From positions 124,001 through 188,000 of the forward strand of contig NZ_JSEO01000010.1 in the NCBI RefSeq assembly GCF_001624705.1: a DNA stretch of 64,000 nt, read 5' to 3'. The DNA is from Marinomonas sp. SBI8L. GTDB lineage: Bacteria > Pseudomonadota > Gammaproteobacteria > Pseudomonadales > Marinomonadaceae. How positions within the stretch are numbered: position 1 is the stretch's first letter; each line of letters begins with the position of its first letter. The notes beneath the pieces are model-generated. The model was not told the origin of the DNA. It saw only the letters and a program-made list of their open reading frames with translations, and made no database searches. The position numbers and the translations under genes were made by a program. This document shows, piece after piece, positions 28,826-38,200 of the stretch.

Positions 28826-30066
28826 GACGCTTATTCCTAATTATCGTTTCGGTTTTAGTGGCCGGCGGTACCTTAGGCCTGTTGATGAAACAAGATACAG
28901 GCTATGTTCTAGTATCCTATGGCAACATCACACTAGAGACGAGTATCTGGGTATTTGCTTGTTTTATCTTGGTGCTGCTATTTGTTCTTAGTTGGGTTAA
29001 ACGTATTTTGTTTGCTAGCTTAAGGCCTGGCAGTTCACTCGCTAAACTAACGGGCAATATGCATCAAAAACGCGCATCTCGAAATACCATTCGAGGCCTG
29101 TTAGAGCTAGTAGGTGGTAACTGGTCTAAAGCTGAAAAGCTTCTAACCAAGAGTGCGAACAATGTCTCCTATCCACTTATCAACCATATTGCAGCAGCCT
29201 ATGCAGCTAGTGAGCAAGATGCCCATGAGAGATCAAAAACCCTATTAAGGGAAGCTCACCGTTCATCACCTGAAGCTGAGTTTGCTATTAGTTTTGCTCA
29301 AAGCCAAATTCAAATGCGCCAAGGTCACTTTGAAAGCGCCCTAGCAACATTACTCCGCCTTCATAAGATCCAACCAAAGCATAGACAAGTTCTCAAAATG
29401 TTAGTGCAAGCTTATAGCCAGCTAGAAGATTGGCAAGCGCTGCTAAACCTAACACCAATGCTGAAAAAAGAAGGCATTCTGAATGATGAGAACATGCTAG
29501 ACCTAGAGAAAAAAGCGTTTAACGCCTTGCTTGAGCACTTTAAACATAAGTCTCTACAAGGCCACAGCCATGACGAGATTCTTAAAACGGTTGAATCTGT
29601 TTGGCAAAAGCTCGATGGTTTAGAAGATGATGAAAGCATGCGTATTACTTATGCTAAGGCAATGACACAATTTGGTGACGAGACCAAATCAGAAAACTTC
29701 ATTCGTAAATGCTTGAACAAGCTTTGGTCAGATCAACTTGTCCTTGTGTATGGCCAGATTAATCACAAGAATGCGAAAAAAGCACTACAACAAGCAGAGT
29801 CTTGGTTAGGCAAGCATTCAGATAGCGCTGAACTATTGCTTACCTGCGGTCGCCTTAGCCAGAAACAGCAACTTTGGGGTAAAGCCAGAGACTATTATCA
29901 ATCATCTATTGATATACAAGCCAAGCCTGAAGCTATCTCAGATTTAGGTCGCTTACTTAATGCATTAGGTGATAATGAAGCAAGCCAAGCACTCTTTTTG
30001 GCGAGTTTAAATGGCCAAGGAAAACCGCAGCAAGCTCTCCCTCTTCCAACAAGTCATCAGCACTAA
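28822..30066 (+). CDS. hemY: HemY-like TPR membrane protein
   Basis: 414 residues with two N-terminal membrane helices (about 3-20 and 42-62) followed by tetratricopeptide-like helical repeats facing the periplasm or cytoplasm; recognisable family stretches are GGNWSKAEKLLTKSA and HIAAAYAASEQDAHERSKTLL. The family (HemY_N plus TPR) is linked to heme synthesis by gene position; it is not protoporphyrinogen oxidase. The start overlaps the hemX stop, so it is translationally coupled. Last gene of the operon, ended by the terminator at 30082. Confidence 0.92.
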   Translation: MRRLFLIIVSVLVAGGTLGLLMKQDTGYVLVSYGNITLETSIWVFACFILVLLFVLSWVKRILFASLRPGSSLAKLTGNMHQKRASRNTIRGLLELVGGNWSKAEKLLTKSANNVSYPLINHIAAAYAASEQDAHERSKTLLREAHRSSPEAEFAISFAQSQIQMRQGHFESALATLLRLHKIQPKHRQVLKMLVQAYSQLEDWQALLNLTPMLKKEGILNDENMLDLEKKAFNALLEHFKHKSLQGHSHDEILKTVESVWQKLDGLEDDESMRITYAKAMTQFGDETKSENFIRKCLNKLWSDQLVLVYGQINHKNAKKALQQAESWLGKHSDSAELLLTCGRLSQKQQLWGKARDYYQSSIDIQAKPEAISDLGRLLNALGDNEASQALFLASLNGQGKPQQALPLPTSHQH

Positions 30067-30081
30067 TAAGCTACAAACCTA

Positions 30082-30112
30082 AATAAAGAGGCGAAACTTT
30101 CGCCTCTTTATT
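30082..30112. terminator. Bidirectional terminator between hemY and the hybrid kinase
   Basis: Long stem (AATAAAGAGGCG with CGCCTCTTTATT, further A-T pairs inside) between two convergent genes. It overlaps the stop codon of the kinase gene. Confidence 0.9.
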
Positions 30113-33100
30113 CCACGTCTTCCGTTTCTAACATCTTTTGAATCGTGCCTACCAAATGGTGTAAATCAAACGGCTTAGGAACGTGGGCATTCATACCTAC
30201 AGTCAAACAATGCTCAATCACTTCTGATTGAATATTGGCAGTCATAGCAATAATAGGCAGAGTTAACCCCAACTCCTCTCGAATCACAGCTGTGGTCTGA
30301 TAACCATCAAAGTCCGGCATTTGAATATCCATCAAGATTAAATTGGTATCATTGTCTTGGCTCAAATAAGAAAGAGCTTCAACTCCAGACTCAACGGATA
30401 CAACATTTGCACCAGCATGTTGCAACAAACCAGCCGCAACAAGACTATTTATCGGGTTGTCTTCAACTAACAGCAAGTTGATTCCCACTAGAGACGCTTT
30501 ATCTTCACCTGCCAAATCATCAAGGTAAGCATAATCATCTGCCAACATATCGCAGATTTCTTGATTCGTCTTGGCTAATTTAAAGGTATTAAGGTCCATT
30601 TCACTAAGGTAATCTACCTCAAGTAAATCGGTTTTTTTCACACTTTTCAAAGTAAAAAAGAGGCGTTTAAGTGCTTTCAACAAAGCGGTTTTTGTAACAG
30701 GTTTATCTAAGGTAATTGCACGATAATTATCTAAAACCAAGGCTTTTTCTAACAAGTTCTGTTGATCAAATGCCGTCACCATTAATAAACACGCCGGCAT
30801 AAGCTTATTGTCTAGTTGATGAATCTGTTCAATCACATCCAAACCATTAAATGCAGGCATATTGTAATCTAGAATAACGAGGTCGTAGTCAGTTACACTC
30901 GTCAGTTTGGCAATGGCTTCTAATCCGGTTTTCACTGAGTCTATCTGACAATCAAATTGATCCATTTGATGCTCAAGTACATTAATAGAACGCTCATCAT
31001 CATCGACAATCAAAACCTTGTGAATACGCTCTTGCAAAGAGGTAGATACCAAGGTTTCTCTTTGCACTGGATGCACCTGTAACGGCAATAGCACATGAAA
31101 TGACGTTCCCTTGCCTACCTGACTTTCAACTCGGATGCTTCCACCCATTAACTCAATCAACTTTTTAGTAATCGCAAGACCGAGTCCGGTACCACCAAAG
31201 CGTCGATTAATTGAAGCTTCAGCTTGCTTAAAGTCAGTAAAAATATGCTCTAGTTGATCTGAGTTCATCCCTATACCAGAGTCTTCAACACAAATTGCCA
31301 GCTCTTTTTCTGACACCATTTTCAGACTGATTAATACATGGCCTGATTGTGTAAATTTAATCGCATTACTGCCCAAATTTAATAATATTTGTTTTAGCTT
31401 AAGAGCATCTGTCTGCACCTTATTGGGCAAGCTTTTATCTATATCGAATAAGACTTCTATCTCTTTGTTATTTAGGCTTGCTGACAGTATTAATGCCATT
31501 TCATCAATCAAACTAAAAAGCTCAAACTCATGCTTTTCAATCAACATAGAGTTCGCTTCAATTTTTGAGAAGTCCAAAATATCATTAAGTATTTTTAAAA
31601 GAGAATTTGCTGCCACTTGGGTTTTATCAATAAAGTCTGATTGAGTAGGTGACAAAGAGGTTTTCTTGATCAGCTCAAGCAAGCCGATAACCGCATTCAT
31701 TGGCGTTCTTAATTCATGGCTCATATTAGCTAAAAAGCTTGATTTTGCTTCACTAGCAATATCGGCTCTGTCTTTCGCTCGGGCTAATTCATGCTCTTTT
31801 TTAAGCCTGTCGCTAATGTCTCGTGCAACAAGGTGGACGTACTCCTTACCATCTAAATAAATTAGGTTAGCATTGACTGATACATGCTTTTCTTCACCTT
31901 GATTATTCACAAAGCTGGTATCAAACCAGACTTTTTTCGATTTCTGTAATTCGACCTGATAAGGCTGCCACCAGCTAAAAGAGTGATCTGGGAAAATATC
32001 GAATAACTTACGGCCAAGCAACATTTGACTCTCGACGCCAAGCGCTAAACAAGCCGCTTGGTTAACCTTAATCATATCCCCTCTTTCATCCATCCAGAAC
32101 ACAGCATCAGACGTTGCTTGAGTCGATACTTTTTCAAGTTGCCATTCAAACTCTAGATACTTTTGCCGAGTTAAATCCGTCACTATAGCAAGATAGCCCA
32201 TATTTTCCCCTTGATCGTTATGGATCAAGCTCACACTTAAGTTACCTGGAAATTGGCTAAGGTCTTTACGTAAAAAGATTCTTTCCTGATCTTCATGATT
32301 ATGCTGCTGCTTACCCCTGTGTAATAGCTCATTTTCAATCAGGGTACGCTTCATATATCTCGCCAACTGAGAGCCTTGGCTATAATAAGTGGGATAATCA
32401 ACACCAAGTTCATCAGCAAACAAAACGCTATCTGGTTTGCCGATGACATCCTGCTCTGTATATTGAAATAAGAATTTAGTCGCGGGATTGATAAAGGTAA
32501 CCAAACCCTCTAGATCTGTTGCTATTACGGCAAAGGCAGTACTGTTGAGAATGCCAGACTGTAGGTTCAGCACGGATTTCATCTGCTCTGTTCTTAGCCT
32601 AACCACTTCTTCTAATTCTTCATTAGAACGCTGTAGTGCTTTCTCAGCTCGCTTCATATGACTAATATCAACTGCCGCAATTGTCATTCCCATAGGGCGA
32701 TTTTTACTGTCAATCATGGGAGTCACATGTAAGCCTAAAGAGAGTAAGCGACCATCCTTATGCAGTCTTTGAGTATCTAGAATATTGTAAGACTGACCTT
32801 TTTCGATAAAGCCTTTGCCCATATCATATTCGGCCCATTTATCATTTGGTAATATCATGGCGGGCAAAAAGCGACCTAAGGATTCTTCTTCACTATAACC
32901 AAAAAGCAAGGCTGCGGCGGGGTTCCAACTCAGTACGCAATCATCATTATCTAGGCTAATAATGGCTTCATTTACACTGGTTAAAATAGAATTAAGTCGG
33001 ATACTCTGGCGAACAACTTGTCGACGTCTGGTTAAAGACGTGATTAAAAAGAAGATAACCGCAGAAAAAAGAAGTGCGCCAGCTAAGACAGTTTTTTGCA

Positions 33101-34064
33101 CACTACTCTCATCAACAAGGTGCATAGCATCAATATAATCTTGTCCTGCAACTAGCTCTATGTGCCAGCTTCGATTATAAAAATTAAGATCAGCACTTAC
33201 TTTATACCTTGTTGGGTCAGCCACCTTTTGTTGATAAAACACTTGGTCATTCAAATTAGTAACATCACGCATACTAAAAGCCAGAGCACCAGACTTTATA
33301 CCAATTGCTTGCGCTAGATTTTTACCCAAAAACTTAGCGTAACTCCAACCGATTAAATCCCTTTCATTAAACTCATTTGCCTGTGTATAACGGGACTCTT
33401 TATACATAGGAAAAAAAATCAGGAACCCTCTTTCATCAATTGAAGCTGTTTTCTTAAAAAAGATAGGAGGTGTGATTTGAAAGTTATTATGTAAAGCCGC
33501 ATTTAATGCCGACTCATGACTCACAGCATTAAAAGCAAAATTATAACCTTGCATGGATTGTTCAAGTGGGGCATTCGTATACTGGACAGCAAAATAGTTT
33601 TCAGCATCTTCACGTGCTGGGGTAATAATGTATTTGCTACCAAGTTGATCTGACATCCACTTTTCAAAGTCTTGTTTATCATTACGAGGGACAAACCTAA
33701 CAATGCCAAAGCTGGTTATATTGGGAAATTCTCGAGAGTAGTTTTTTGCTTTTGAAAACTTTTTAAAATGTTGTTGGGTCAATATGTTGTCTTCAACGCT
33801 ATTCACCAATGCCTGCAAATCTGTCAGAGCATATTCATAATAACGAAACTCATCTTGAAGCCGTTTCTTATAGTTCTGTAATTGAAGGTTTAAATCAAAT
33901 TCAATTCGTTTCGCATTATTTATCCCCTGTTGCTGCGCAAGGTAATTGGCGACAGGAATACCTAAAAGCAAAACAACTAAAGCAACGCCATAGTTAGGCA
34001 ACCACGCCTTAATAGATTTACTTGTCGCTCGATTCAGCAATTGGGACACTTGTCCAAACAACAT
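30108..34064 (-). CDS. CHASE-PAS hybrid sensor histidine kinase with two receiver domains
   Basis: 1318-residue inner-membrane sensor kinase. TM1 is at about 24-44 and TM2 at 324-345; between them is a CHASE ligand-binding domain (block FPNITSFGIVRFVPR near 114). Three PAS domains follow (about 355-475, 505-640, 650-760). The phosphoacceptor is about H783 in NMSHELRTPMNAV. The ATPase has NLGSNAIKFT, DSGIGM and FGGTGLGLAI. Two receivers follow, with aspartates near 1065 (ILDYNMPAFNG) and 1243 (LMDIQMPDFDG). There is no C-terminal HPt domain, so phosphotransfer to a separate HPt protein is expected. A GAGG site precedes the ATG. Ligand unknown (CHASE domains sense small organic molecules such as cytokinins in plants). 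Confidence 0.93.
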   Translation of the reverse strand: MLFGQVSQLLNRATSKSIKAWLPNYGVALVVLLLGIPVANYLAQQQGINNAKRIEFDLNLQLQNYKKRLQDEFRYYEYALTDLQALVNSVEDNILTQQHFKKFSKAKNYSREFPNITSFGIVRFVPRNDKQDFEKWMSDQLGSKYIITPAREDAENYFAVQYTNAPLEQSMQGYNFAFNAVSHESALNAALHNNFQITPPIFFKKTASIDERGFLIFFPMYKESRYTQANEFNERDLIGWSYAKFLGKNLAQAIGIKSGALAFSMRDVTNLNDQVFYQQKVADPTRYKVSADLNFYNRSWHIELVAGQDYIDAMHLVDESSVQKTVLAGALLFSAVIFFLITSLTRRRQVVRQSIRLNSILTSVNEAIISLDNDDCVLSWNPAAALLFGYSEEESLGRFLPAMILPNDKWAEYDMGKGFIEKGQSYNILDTQRLHKDGRLLSLGLHVTPMIDSKNRPMGMTIAAVDISHMKRAEKALQRSNEELEEVVRLRTEQMKSVLNLQSGILNSTAFAVIATDLEGLVTFINPATKFLFQYTEQDVIGKPDSVLFADELGVDYPTYYSQGSQLARYMKRTLIENELLHRGKQQHNHEDQERIFLRKDLSQFPGNLSVSLIHNDQGENMGYLAIVTDLTRQKYLEFEWQLEKVSTQATSDAVFWMDERGDMIKVNQAACLALGVESQMLLGRKLFDIFPDHSFSWWQPYQVELQKSKKVWFDTSFVNNQGEEKHVSVNANLIYLDGKEYVHLVARDISDRLKKEHELARAKDRADIASEAKSSFLANMSHELRTPMNAVIGLLELIKKTSLSPTQSDFIDKTQVAANSLLKILNDILDFSKIEANSMLIEKHEFELFSLIDEMALILSASLNNKEIEVLFDIDKSLPNKVQTDALKLKQILLNLGSNAIKFTQSGHVLISLKMVSEKELAICVEDSGIGMNSDQLEHIFTDFKQAEASINRRFGGTGLGLAITKKLIELMGGSIRVESQVGKGTSFHVLLPLQVHPVQRETLVSTSLQERIHKVLIVDDDERSINVLEHQMDQFDCQIDSVKTGLEAIAKLTSVTDYDLVILDYNMPAFNGLDVIEQIHQLDNKLMPACLLMVTAFDQQNLLEKALVLDNYRAITLDKPVTKTALLKALKRLFFTLKSVKKTDLLEVDYLSEMDLNTFKLAKTNQEICDMLADDYAYLDDLAGEDKASLVGINLLLVEDNPINSLVAAGLLQHAGANVVSVESGVEALSYLSQDNDTNLILMDIQMPDFDGYQTTAVIREELGLTLPIIAMTANIQSEVIEHCLTVGMNAHVPKPFDLHHLVGTIQKMLETEDVE

Positions 34065-34202
34065 CCATTAACCTCGCCCACTTATTGAGACAAACAGCTT
34101 ACCAAACTCAAGAGCCCGCTTTTATTCCTTTTTTAAATATATCTTGATTTAGCATAACTTTTTAACGCCACGCCCTACCAACAAGCATTAAATAACTCAA
34201 AA

Positions 34203-34330
34203 GCACCAAAAAAGCACATTGGGCACACTAATTGCAAAATATGCCCCAGAGTGCACCAAAACAATAAAGGCGCACCAAACCAAAACAAAAAACGATAAAA
34301 ATAAGTGCAAAAATACTTTTTGCGCACCGA
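34203..34330 (+). promoter_or_regulatory. Cluster of GCACCAAA direct repeats upstream of amtB
   Basis: GCACCAAA occurs at 34203, 34253 and 34272, and GCACCGAAA at 34323. TGCACCA is half of the NtrC consensus (TGCACC-N-GGTGCA), so these may be NtrC half sites, although no full palindrome is present. An inverted repeat around 34307-34327 (GTGCAAAAA with TTTTTGCGCAC, one bulge) lies just before the gene. Confidence 0.4.
34221..34235 (+). promoter_or_regulatory. Sigma-54 (RpoN) promoter of amtB
   Basis: GGGCACACTAATTGC matches the -24/-12 consensus TGGCAC-N5-TTGC, with the GG and GC elements exactly 12 bp apart and an A after GC. The start of transcription would be near 34246, about 105 nt before amtB. 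Fits nitrogen-limitation control through NtrC. Confidence 0.75.
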
Positions 34331-34350
34331 AATAAAGCAAGGGAAAACCT

Positions 34351-35562
34351 ATGACACCTATTAACAGTGCTGTTGAGATACTCGTCTCAAGTTCAAACAC
34401 TATGTTTATTCTACTTGGCGCCATTATGGTCTTCGCCATGCATGCAGGCTTTGCCTTCTTAGAAGTTGGAACAGTACGAAACAAAAACCAAGTAAATGCG
34501 CTAGTCAAAATTATGACAGATTTTGGCGTTTCTGCTGTGGTCTATTTCTTCGTTGGCTACCAAGTTGCCTACGGCGTTAGCTTTTTTGCAAGTGCAGAGA
34601 CTTTGGCTCAAAACAACGGCTACGAGCTAGTTAAGTTCTTCTTTTTAATGACATTTGCAGCAGCTATCCCTGCCATCATTTCTGGTGGTGTAGCGGAGCG
34701 CGCTAAGTTTTACCCTATGTTAATCTCATCAGCCATGGTCGTTGGTCTGGTTTACCCTTTCTTTGAAGGCATCATCTGGAATGGTAATTATGGCTTCCAA
34801 GCTTGGCTTGAAAATCAATTTGGTTACGGCTTTCATGACTTCGCAGGTTCAGTTGTTGTTCATGGTGTCGGTGGTTGGATAGCTCTTGCAGCTATCATGT
34901 TATTAGGTTCACGTAATGGCAGAATGCGTGGTGGTAAGCTAATGGCATTTGCCCCATCTAATATTCCTTTCCTTGCGTTAGGCGCTTGGATTTTATGCAT
35001 AGGCTGGTTTGGCTTTAATGTCATGTCTGCTCAAACACTTGATGGTATCAGCGGCTTAGTTGCTGTAAACACCCTAATGGCCATGGTTGGCGGCATCTTG
35101 AGTGCTATGGTCTTTGGTAAGAAAGATCCAGGCTTTATCCACAACGGTCCATTAGCAGGTCTAGTGGCAGTATGTGCGGGCTCAGACGTAATGCACCCAA
35201 TTGGCGCATTAATAGCAGGCGCTATCGCAGGCTTCCTTTTCACTTGGTTGTTTGTTGTTATCCAACAAAAAATGCCAAAGGTAGATGATGTATTAGGTGT
35301 ATGGCCTCTTCATGGTATTTGTGGTGCTTGGGGCGGTATCGCCGCTGGCATTTTTGGCAGCCAAGCATTGGGTGGGTTAGGTGGTGTGAGCCTTGCGTCT
35401 CAAGTGATTGGGACACTCGCGGGTATTGCTGTAGCACTAATAGGTGGCTTTATCGTATATGGCGTAATGAAAGCGGTAACAGGCATTCGTCTCAGTGAAG
35501 AAGATGAATTTAGCGGTGCTGACCTTTCTATCCATAAAATTAATGCCATGAATAAAGACTAA
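34351..35562 (+). CDS. amtB: Ammonium transporter
   Basis: Eleven-helix Amt/Mep/Rh channel for ammonium in the inner membrane, 403 residues. Diagnostic stretches are MHAGFAFLEVGTVRNKN near 30, FAGSVVVHGVGGWIAL near 165 (first pore histidine) and WPLHGICGAWGGIAAGIFG near 316 (second pore histidine). Unusually, no glnK lies beside it. Transcription appears to depend on the sigma-54 promoter at 34221. Confidence 0.96.
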   Translation: MTPINSAVEILVSSSNTMFILLGAIMVFAMHAGFAFLEVGTVRNKNQVNALVKIMTDFGVSAVVYFFVGYQVAYGVSFFASAETLAQNNGYELVKFFFLMTFAAAIPAIISGGVAERAKFYPMLISSAMVVGLVYPFFEGIIWNGNYGFQAWLENQFGYGFHDFAGSVVVHGVGGWIALAAIMLLGSRNGRMRGGKLMAFAPSNIPFLALGAWILCIGWFGFNVMSAQTLDGISGLVAVNTLMAMVGGILSAMVFGKKDPGFIHNGPLAGLVAVCAGSDVMHPIGALIAGAIAGFLFTWLFVVIQQKMPKVDDVLGVWPLHGICGAWGGIAAGIFGSQALGGLGGVSLASQVIGTLAGIAVALIGGFIVYGVMKAVTGIRLSEEDEFSGADLSIHKINAMNKD

Positions 35563-35597
35563 AAGAAGCAGTCATTAGCGACTTAAAGCGCTTAACT

Positions 35598-35625
35598 AAA
35601 ACGCCCTACTTGCTAGGGCGTTTCT
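35598..35625 (+). terminator. Terminator of amtB
   Basis: Ten-bp stem (AAACGCCCTA with TAGGGCGTTT) with a TTT run, located 36 bp after the amtB stop and before the convergent yjjG gene. Confidence 0.82.
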
Positions 35626-35637
35626 CATCAAAGCGCA

Positions 35638-36330
35638 TTAGGCCTTCGTTAAGACATCATCCAGTAACAAACACCTCAATTGATCTAAATTAGCCACTTC
35701 ATAGGTAGGCTCAATATTGTCAGGCACAGGTTTATTATGGCGATTCAACCAACAGGTATCAATTCCTGCCTGCATTCCACCTAATATATCCGAGTGCGGG
35801 TTATCTCCAACCATGAGCACAGAAGCTTTATCCTGATGATTCAACTTAGCCAGAGTATGCTCAAAAATAGCCACATCTGGTTTCGCTAAGCCTACCTCTT
35901 CAGAAATGACCACATCCTGAAAATAGTGCTTTAGGCCTGTATTCTCCAACCTAGCTTGCTGTAACTCTGTGAAACCATTGGTAATAATGGCCATATTAAC
36001 TCGACTTGATAAGCTCTCTAACAGCGCAAGAGCACCAGGTAACGGCGCACATATTTGGGCCATAGCATTTAAAAAGCCAGAGTTAAGCTCATTCGCACTC
36101 ACTCCCAGCTTGTCAGCCCAAAGACTAAATCGTTCTGTTTTAAGTGTTTGTGCACTAATTTTTTGTTCCTGATAGGCTGTCCATAAGGGCTTATTGACCT
36201 CCTTATACTCATAATAATCCTGTTCAGAGAACTGAATATCATAGTCAATAAATAGCTTTTTTAAGCCTGCGAAATCATCAAAAGAAAACAAGGTTTCATC
36301 GGCATCAAACAAAAGCCATTGGTATTTCAT
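35638..36330 (-). CDS. yjjG: HAD-family pyrimidine 5'-nucleotidase (YjjG)
   Basis: Cytoplasmic haloacid-dehalogenase-type phosphatase that hydrolyses dUMP, UMP and related nucleotides; E. coli YjjG limits incorporation of abnormal nucleotides. Motif I is LLFDADETLFSF at the N-terminus (aspartates D8 and D10), motif II IITNG, and motifs III/IV GLAKPDVAIFE and MVGDNPHSDILGG. The frame stays open 39 codons upstream, but ATG 36330 gives the standard YjjG start; AAGGAG lies 10 nt upstream (an ATG two codons earlier is also possible). 230 residues, as in E. coli (225). Confidence 0.9.
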   Translation of the reverse strand: MKYQWLLFDADETLFSFDDFAGLKKLFIDYDIQFSEQDYYEYKEVNKPLWTAYQEQKISAQTLKTERFSLWADKLGVSANELNSGFLNAMAQICAPLPGALALLESLSSRVNMAIITNGFTELQQARLENTGLKHYFQDVVISEEVGLAKPDVAIFEHTLAKLNHQDKASVLMVGDNPHSDILGGMQAGIDTCWLNRHNKPVPDNIEPTYEVANLDQLRCLLLDDVLTKA

Positions 36331-36362
36331 TAACATCTTACTCCTTAAAAAATGCAGTATAT

Positions 36363-36396
36363 AATTCTGATTTAATACTAACAATTCTGATTTAAT
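36363..36396. promoter_or_regulatory. Fourteen-bp tandem direct repeat between yjjG and a LysR gene
   Basis: AATTCTGATTTAAT occurs at 36363-36376 and again at 36383-36396, exactly 20 bp apart, i.e. about two turns on one face of the helix. It lies in the divergent promoter region, 52 bp before the LysR start, and is a good candidate operator. Confidence 0.5.
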
Positions 36397-36447
36397 GACA
36401 CATATTGTTGCTATAATCTCAACAATGTTTATTTTCTTTGGTGCCAA

Positions 36448-37377
36448 ATGTCGAACTTTAATACCTTACCTATTTTTGTTGCCCTAGTAGAAGCAGGTAG
36501 TTTCTCCAAAGCGGGTGAGCAACTTAATACTTCGAAGTCAGCTGTTAGTAAACGTATTAGCCAATTAGAAAGTGACTTGGGTGTGCGTCTTTTTAATCGA
36601 ACCACTCGCAGCCTGACTTTAACAGAAGCAGGAGAAGAGTATTATGACTATGCAAGCCAAGCAATTAGCCTAGCAAAAGAGGCTGAATATGCGGTGAGTC
36701 GATTACAAGCAAAACCCAAAGGGAAACTCAAAATTAGCGTTCCCATGACCTTTGGAAGACTTTACATTAGTCATTTAATACCTAAATTCCTCGCACTTTA
36801 TCCAGACATTCAAATTGAAATGATCATGGACGACAAACGCCAAGACTTTATCAAGCAAGGGTTCGATATAGGCATACGCATAGGGCAGCTTGAAGATTCC
36901 AGTCTAGTCGCAAAAAAAATAGCCCTTTGTCGCAGTGTTATTTGTGCCTCAAATGCCTATTTATCAAATAGTGGAACCCCTCAAACCCCAAGTGATTTAA
37001 GCCAACATAACTGCCTTTATTATTCATACTTTAGAGCAGGGCAAGATTGGCTTTTCCATAAAAAAGCTGACAAGAAAGAGAGTGACTTTATTAAAGTCAC
37101 TCCTAAAGGTAATTATCGAGTTAATAATTCTGAAGCCCTACATGATGCCGCTTTGGCAGGGCTTGGCATAGCTAACATGCCAACCTTTATTGTCGGGCCA
37201 GACCTTGTGAATAAAAAGCTTACTCAAGTCTTAACAAACTACCCTCAACCTATCCATGGCATTTATGCCATTTTTCCAGAACGTAGGCATCTCGCTGCTA
37301 AAGTGAAAGTCTTTATTGAATTTCTTCAACAAGAGATAGGAGGAGATACGCCTATTTGGGATCAGGGTTTGTCTTAG
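36448..37377 (+). CDS. LysR-type transcriptional regulator (CrgA/AaeR-like)
   Basis: 309 residues. The DNA-binding region (GSFSKAGEQLNTSKSAVSKRI, 17-38) and the start of the effector domain (KGKLKISVPMTFGRLYISHLIP) fit the large CrgA/AaeR/DsdC-like branch of LysR regulators. It is divergent from yjjG and has no obvious metabolic target nearby, so the regulon is unknown. Confidence 0.9.
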   Translation: MSNFNTLPIFVALVEAGSFSKAGEQLNTSKSAVSKRISQLESDLGVRLFNRTTRSLTLTEAGEEYYDYASQAISLAKEAEYAVSRLQAKPKGKLKISVPMTFGRLYISHLIPKFLALYPDIQIEMIMDDKRQDFIKQGFDIGIRIGQLEDSSLVAKKIALCRSVICASNAYLSNSGTPQTPSDLSQHNCLYYSYFRAGQDWLFHKKADKKESDFIKVTPKGNYRVNNSEALHDAALAGLGIANMPTFIVGPDLVNKKLTQVLTNYPQPIHGIYAIFPERRHLAAKVKVFIEFLQQEIGGDTPIWDQGLS

Positions 37378-37390
37378 AAAATAAACTTAT

Positions 37391-38065
37391 CTAAAAAAGA
37401 TAATTAACACCTAGCATAGCACCATCATTGATGCGGTCAGAGGTAAAATTATCCTGCCACAAGTTTTCATAGTAATACTTAGCAAACAGGTTTAATTGTG
37501 GTGAGAATTGATGATTTATTCCTAACTCATAACCAGATTCGGTAATCACACCTTCATTCCAATCAAAGGCAAGAAACTCAGGTCGAAAGCTAAAGCCAAT
37601 TATCATTGAAGTTGATTCGTTGAAACTCTCATAAAAGCTTAACGCGAACTCTATCCCTGTTCTTTCATAACTACCAGCTTTGGTCTGATTAATACCTAAG
37701 TGCAAATCAGCACCCACAGTATCATTAATCGGCGAACTGTATTTCAAACCACGAATACCAATGGCAGTCATAGTTGCGGTTTCTGATGCTGTCATATCAT
37801 ATTCAGTACGAGAGAAATACAAACCCGCAAACCCCATACTTTGCTCTTTTTGGAAATCCATACCGATTTCAACATGACTCATATCAGGGCCATAACCTAT
37901 CTCTAACAAGAAATCAGGTTGATAAAAACCCGTTTCTGTCTCTACCTCATCAATACTTAAAAAGGTGCCTTCAGCCTGCGCTGTGACACTAAAAGATAAG
38001 CACAAAAAACCACTAACAGCGCCCAATAAAAGCGACTTAAAACGAGGTAAAACAAGAGCTTTCAA
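37391..38065 (-). CDS. Outer-membrane beta-barrel protein, possibly YfaZ-like
   Basis: A signal peptide (LPRFKSLLLGAVSGFLCLSF, cleavage after TAQA) is followed by about 190 residues of alternating aromatic and polar strands (MGFAGLYFSRTEYDM, NLFAKYYYENLW) that end in the barrel-type terminus AMLGVNYLF. This resembles the YfaZ family in size and style, but I cannot confirm membership. The frame is open upstream to 38140, yet a TTG at 38063-38065 has AAGGAA six nt upstream and places the signal peptide at the N-terminus, so that start is preferred (225 codons). Single gene. Confidence 0.7.
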   Translation of the reverse strand: MKALVLPRFKSLLLGAVSGFLCLSFSVTAQAEGTFLSIDEVETETGFYQPDFLLEIGYGPDMSHVEIGMDFQKEQSMGFAGLYFSRTEYDMTASETATMTAIGIRGLKYSSPINDTVGADLHLGINQTKAGSYERTGIEFALSFYESFNESTSMIIGFSFRPEFLAFDWNEGVITESGYELGINHQFSPQLNLFAKYYYENLWQDNFTSDRINDGAMLGVNYLF

Positions 38066-38200
38066 ACTAATTTCCTTGTGATGATAAAGCAGAATTAAAT
38101 AACGAAAACAGACCATAACACTGGCATTAGCAAACCGCAAAAGCCAAACAAAGAGAGCAAGTTAGTATGACAATAACTTTACCCTCTTTACGCCTATTGC

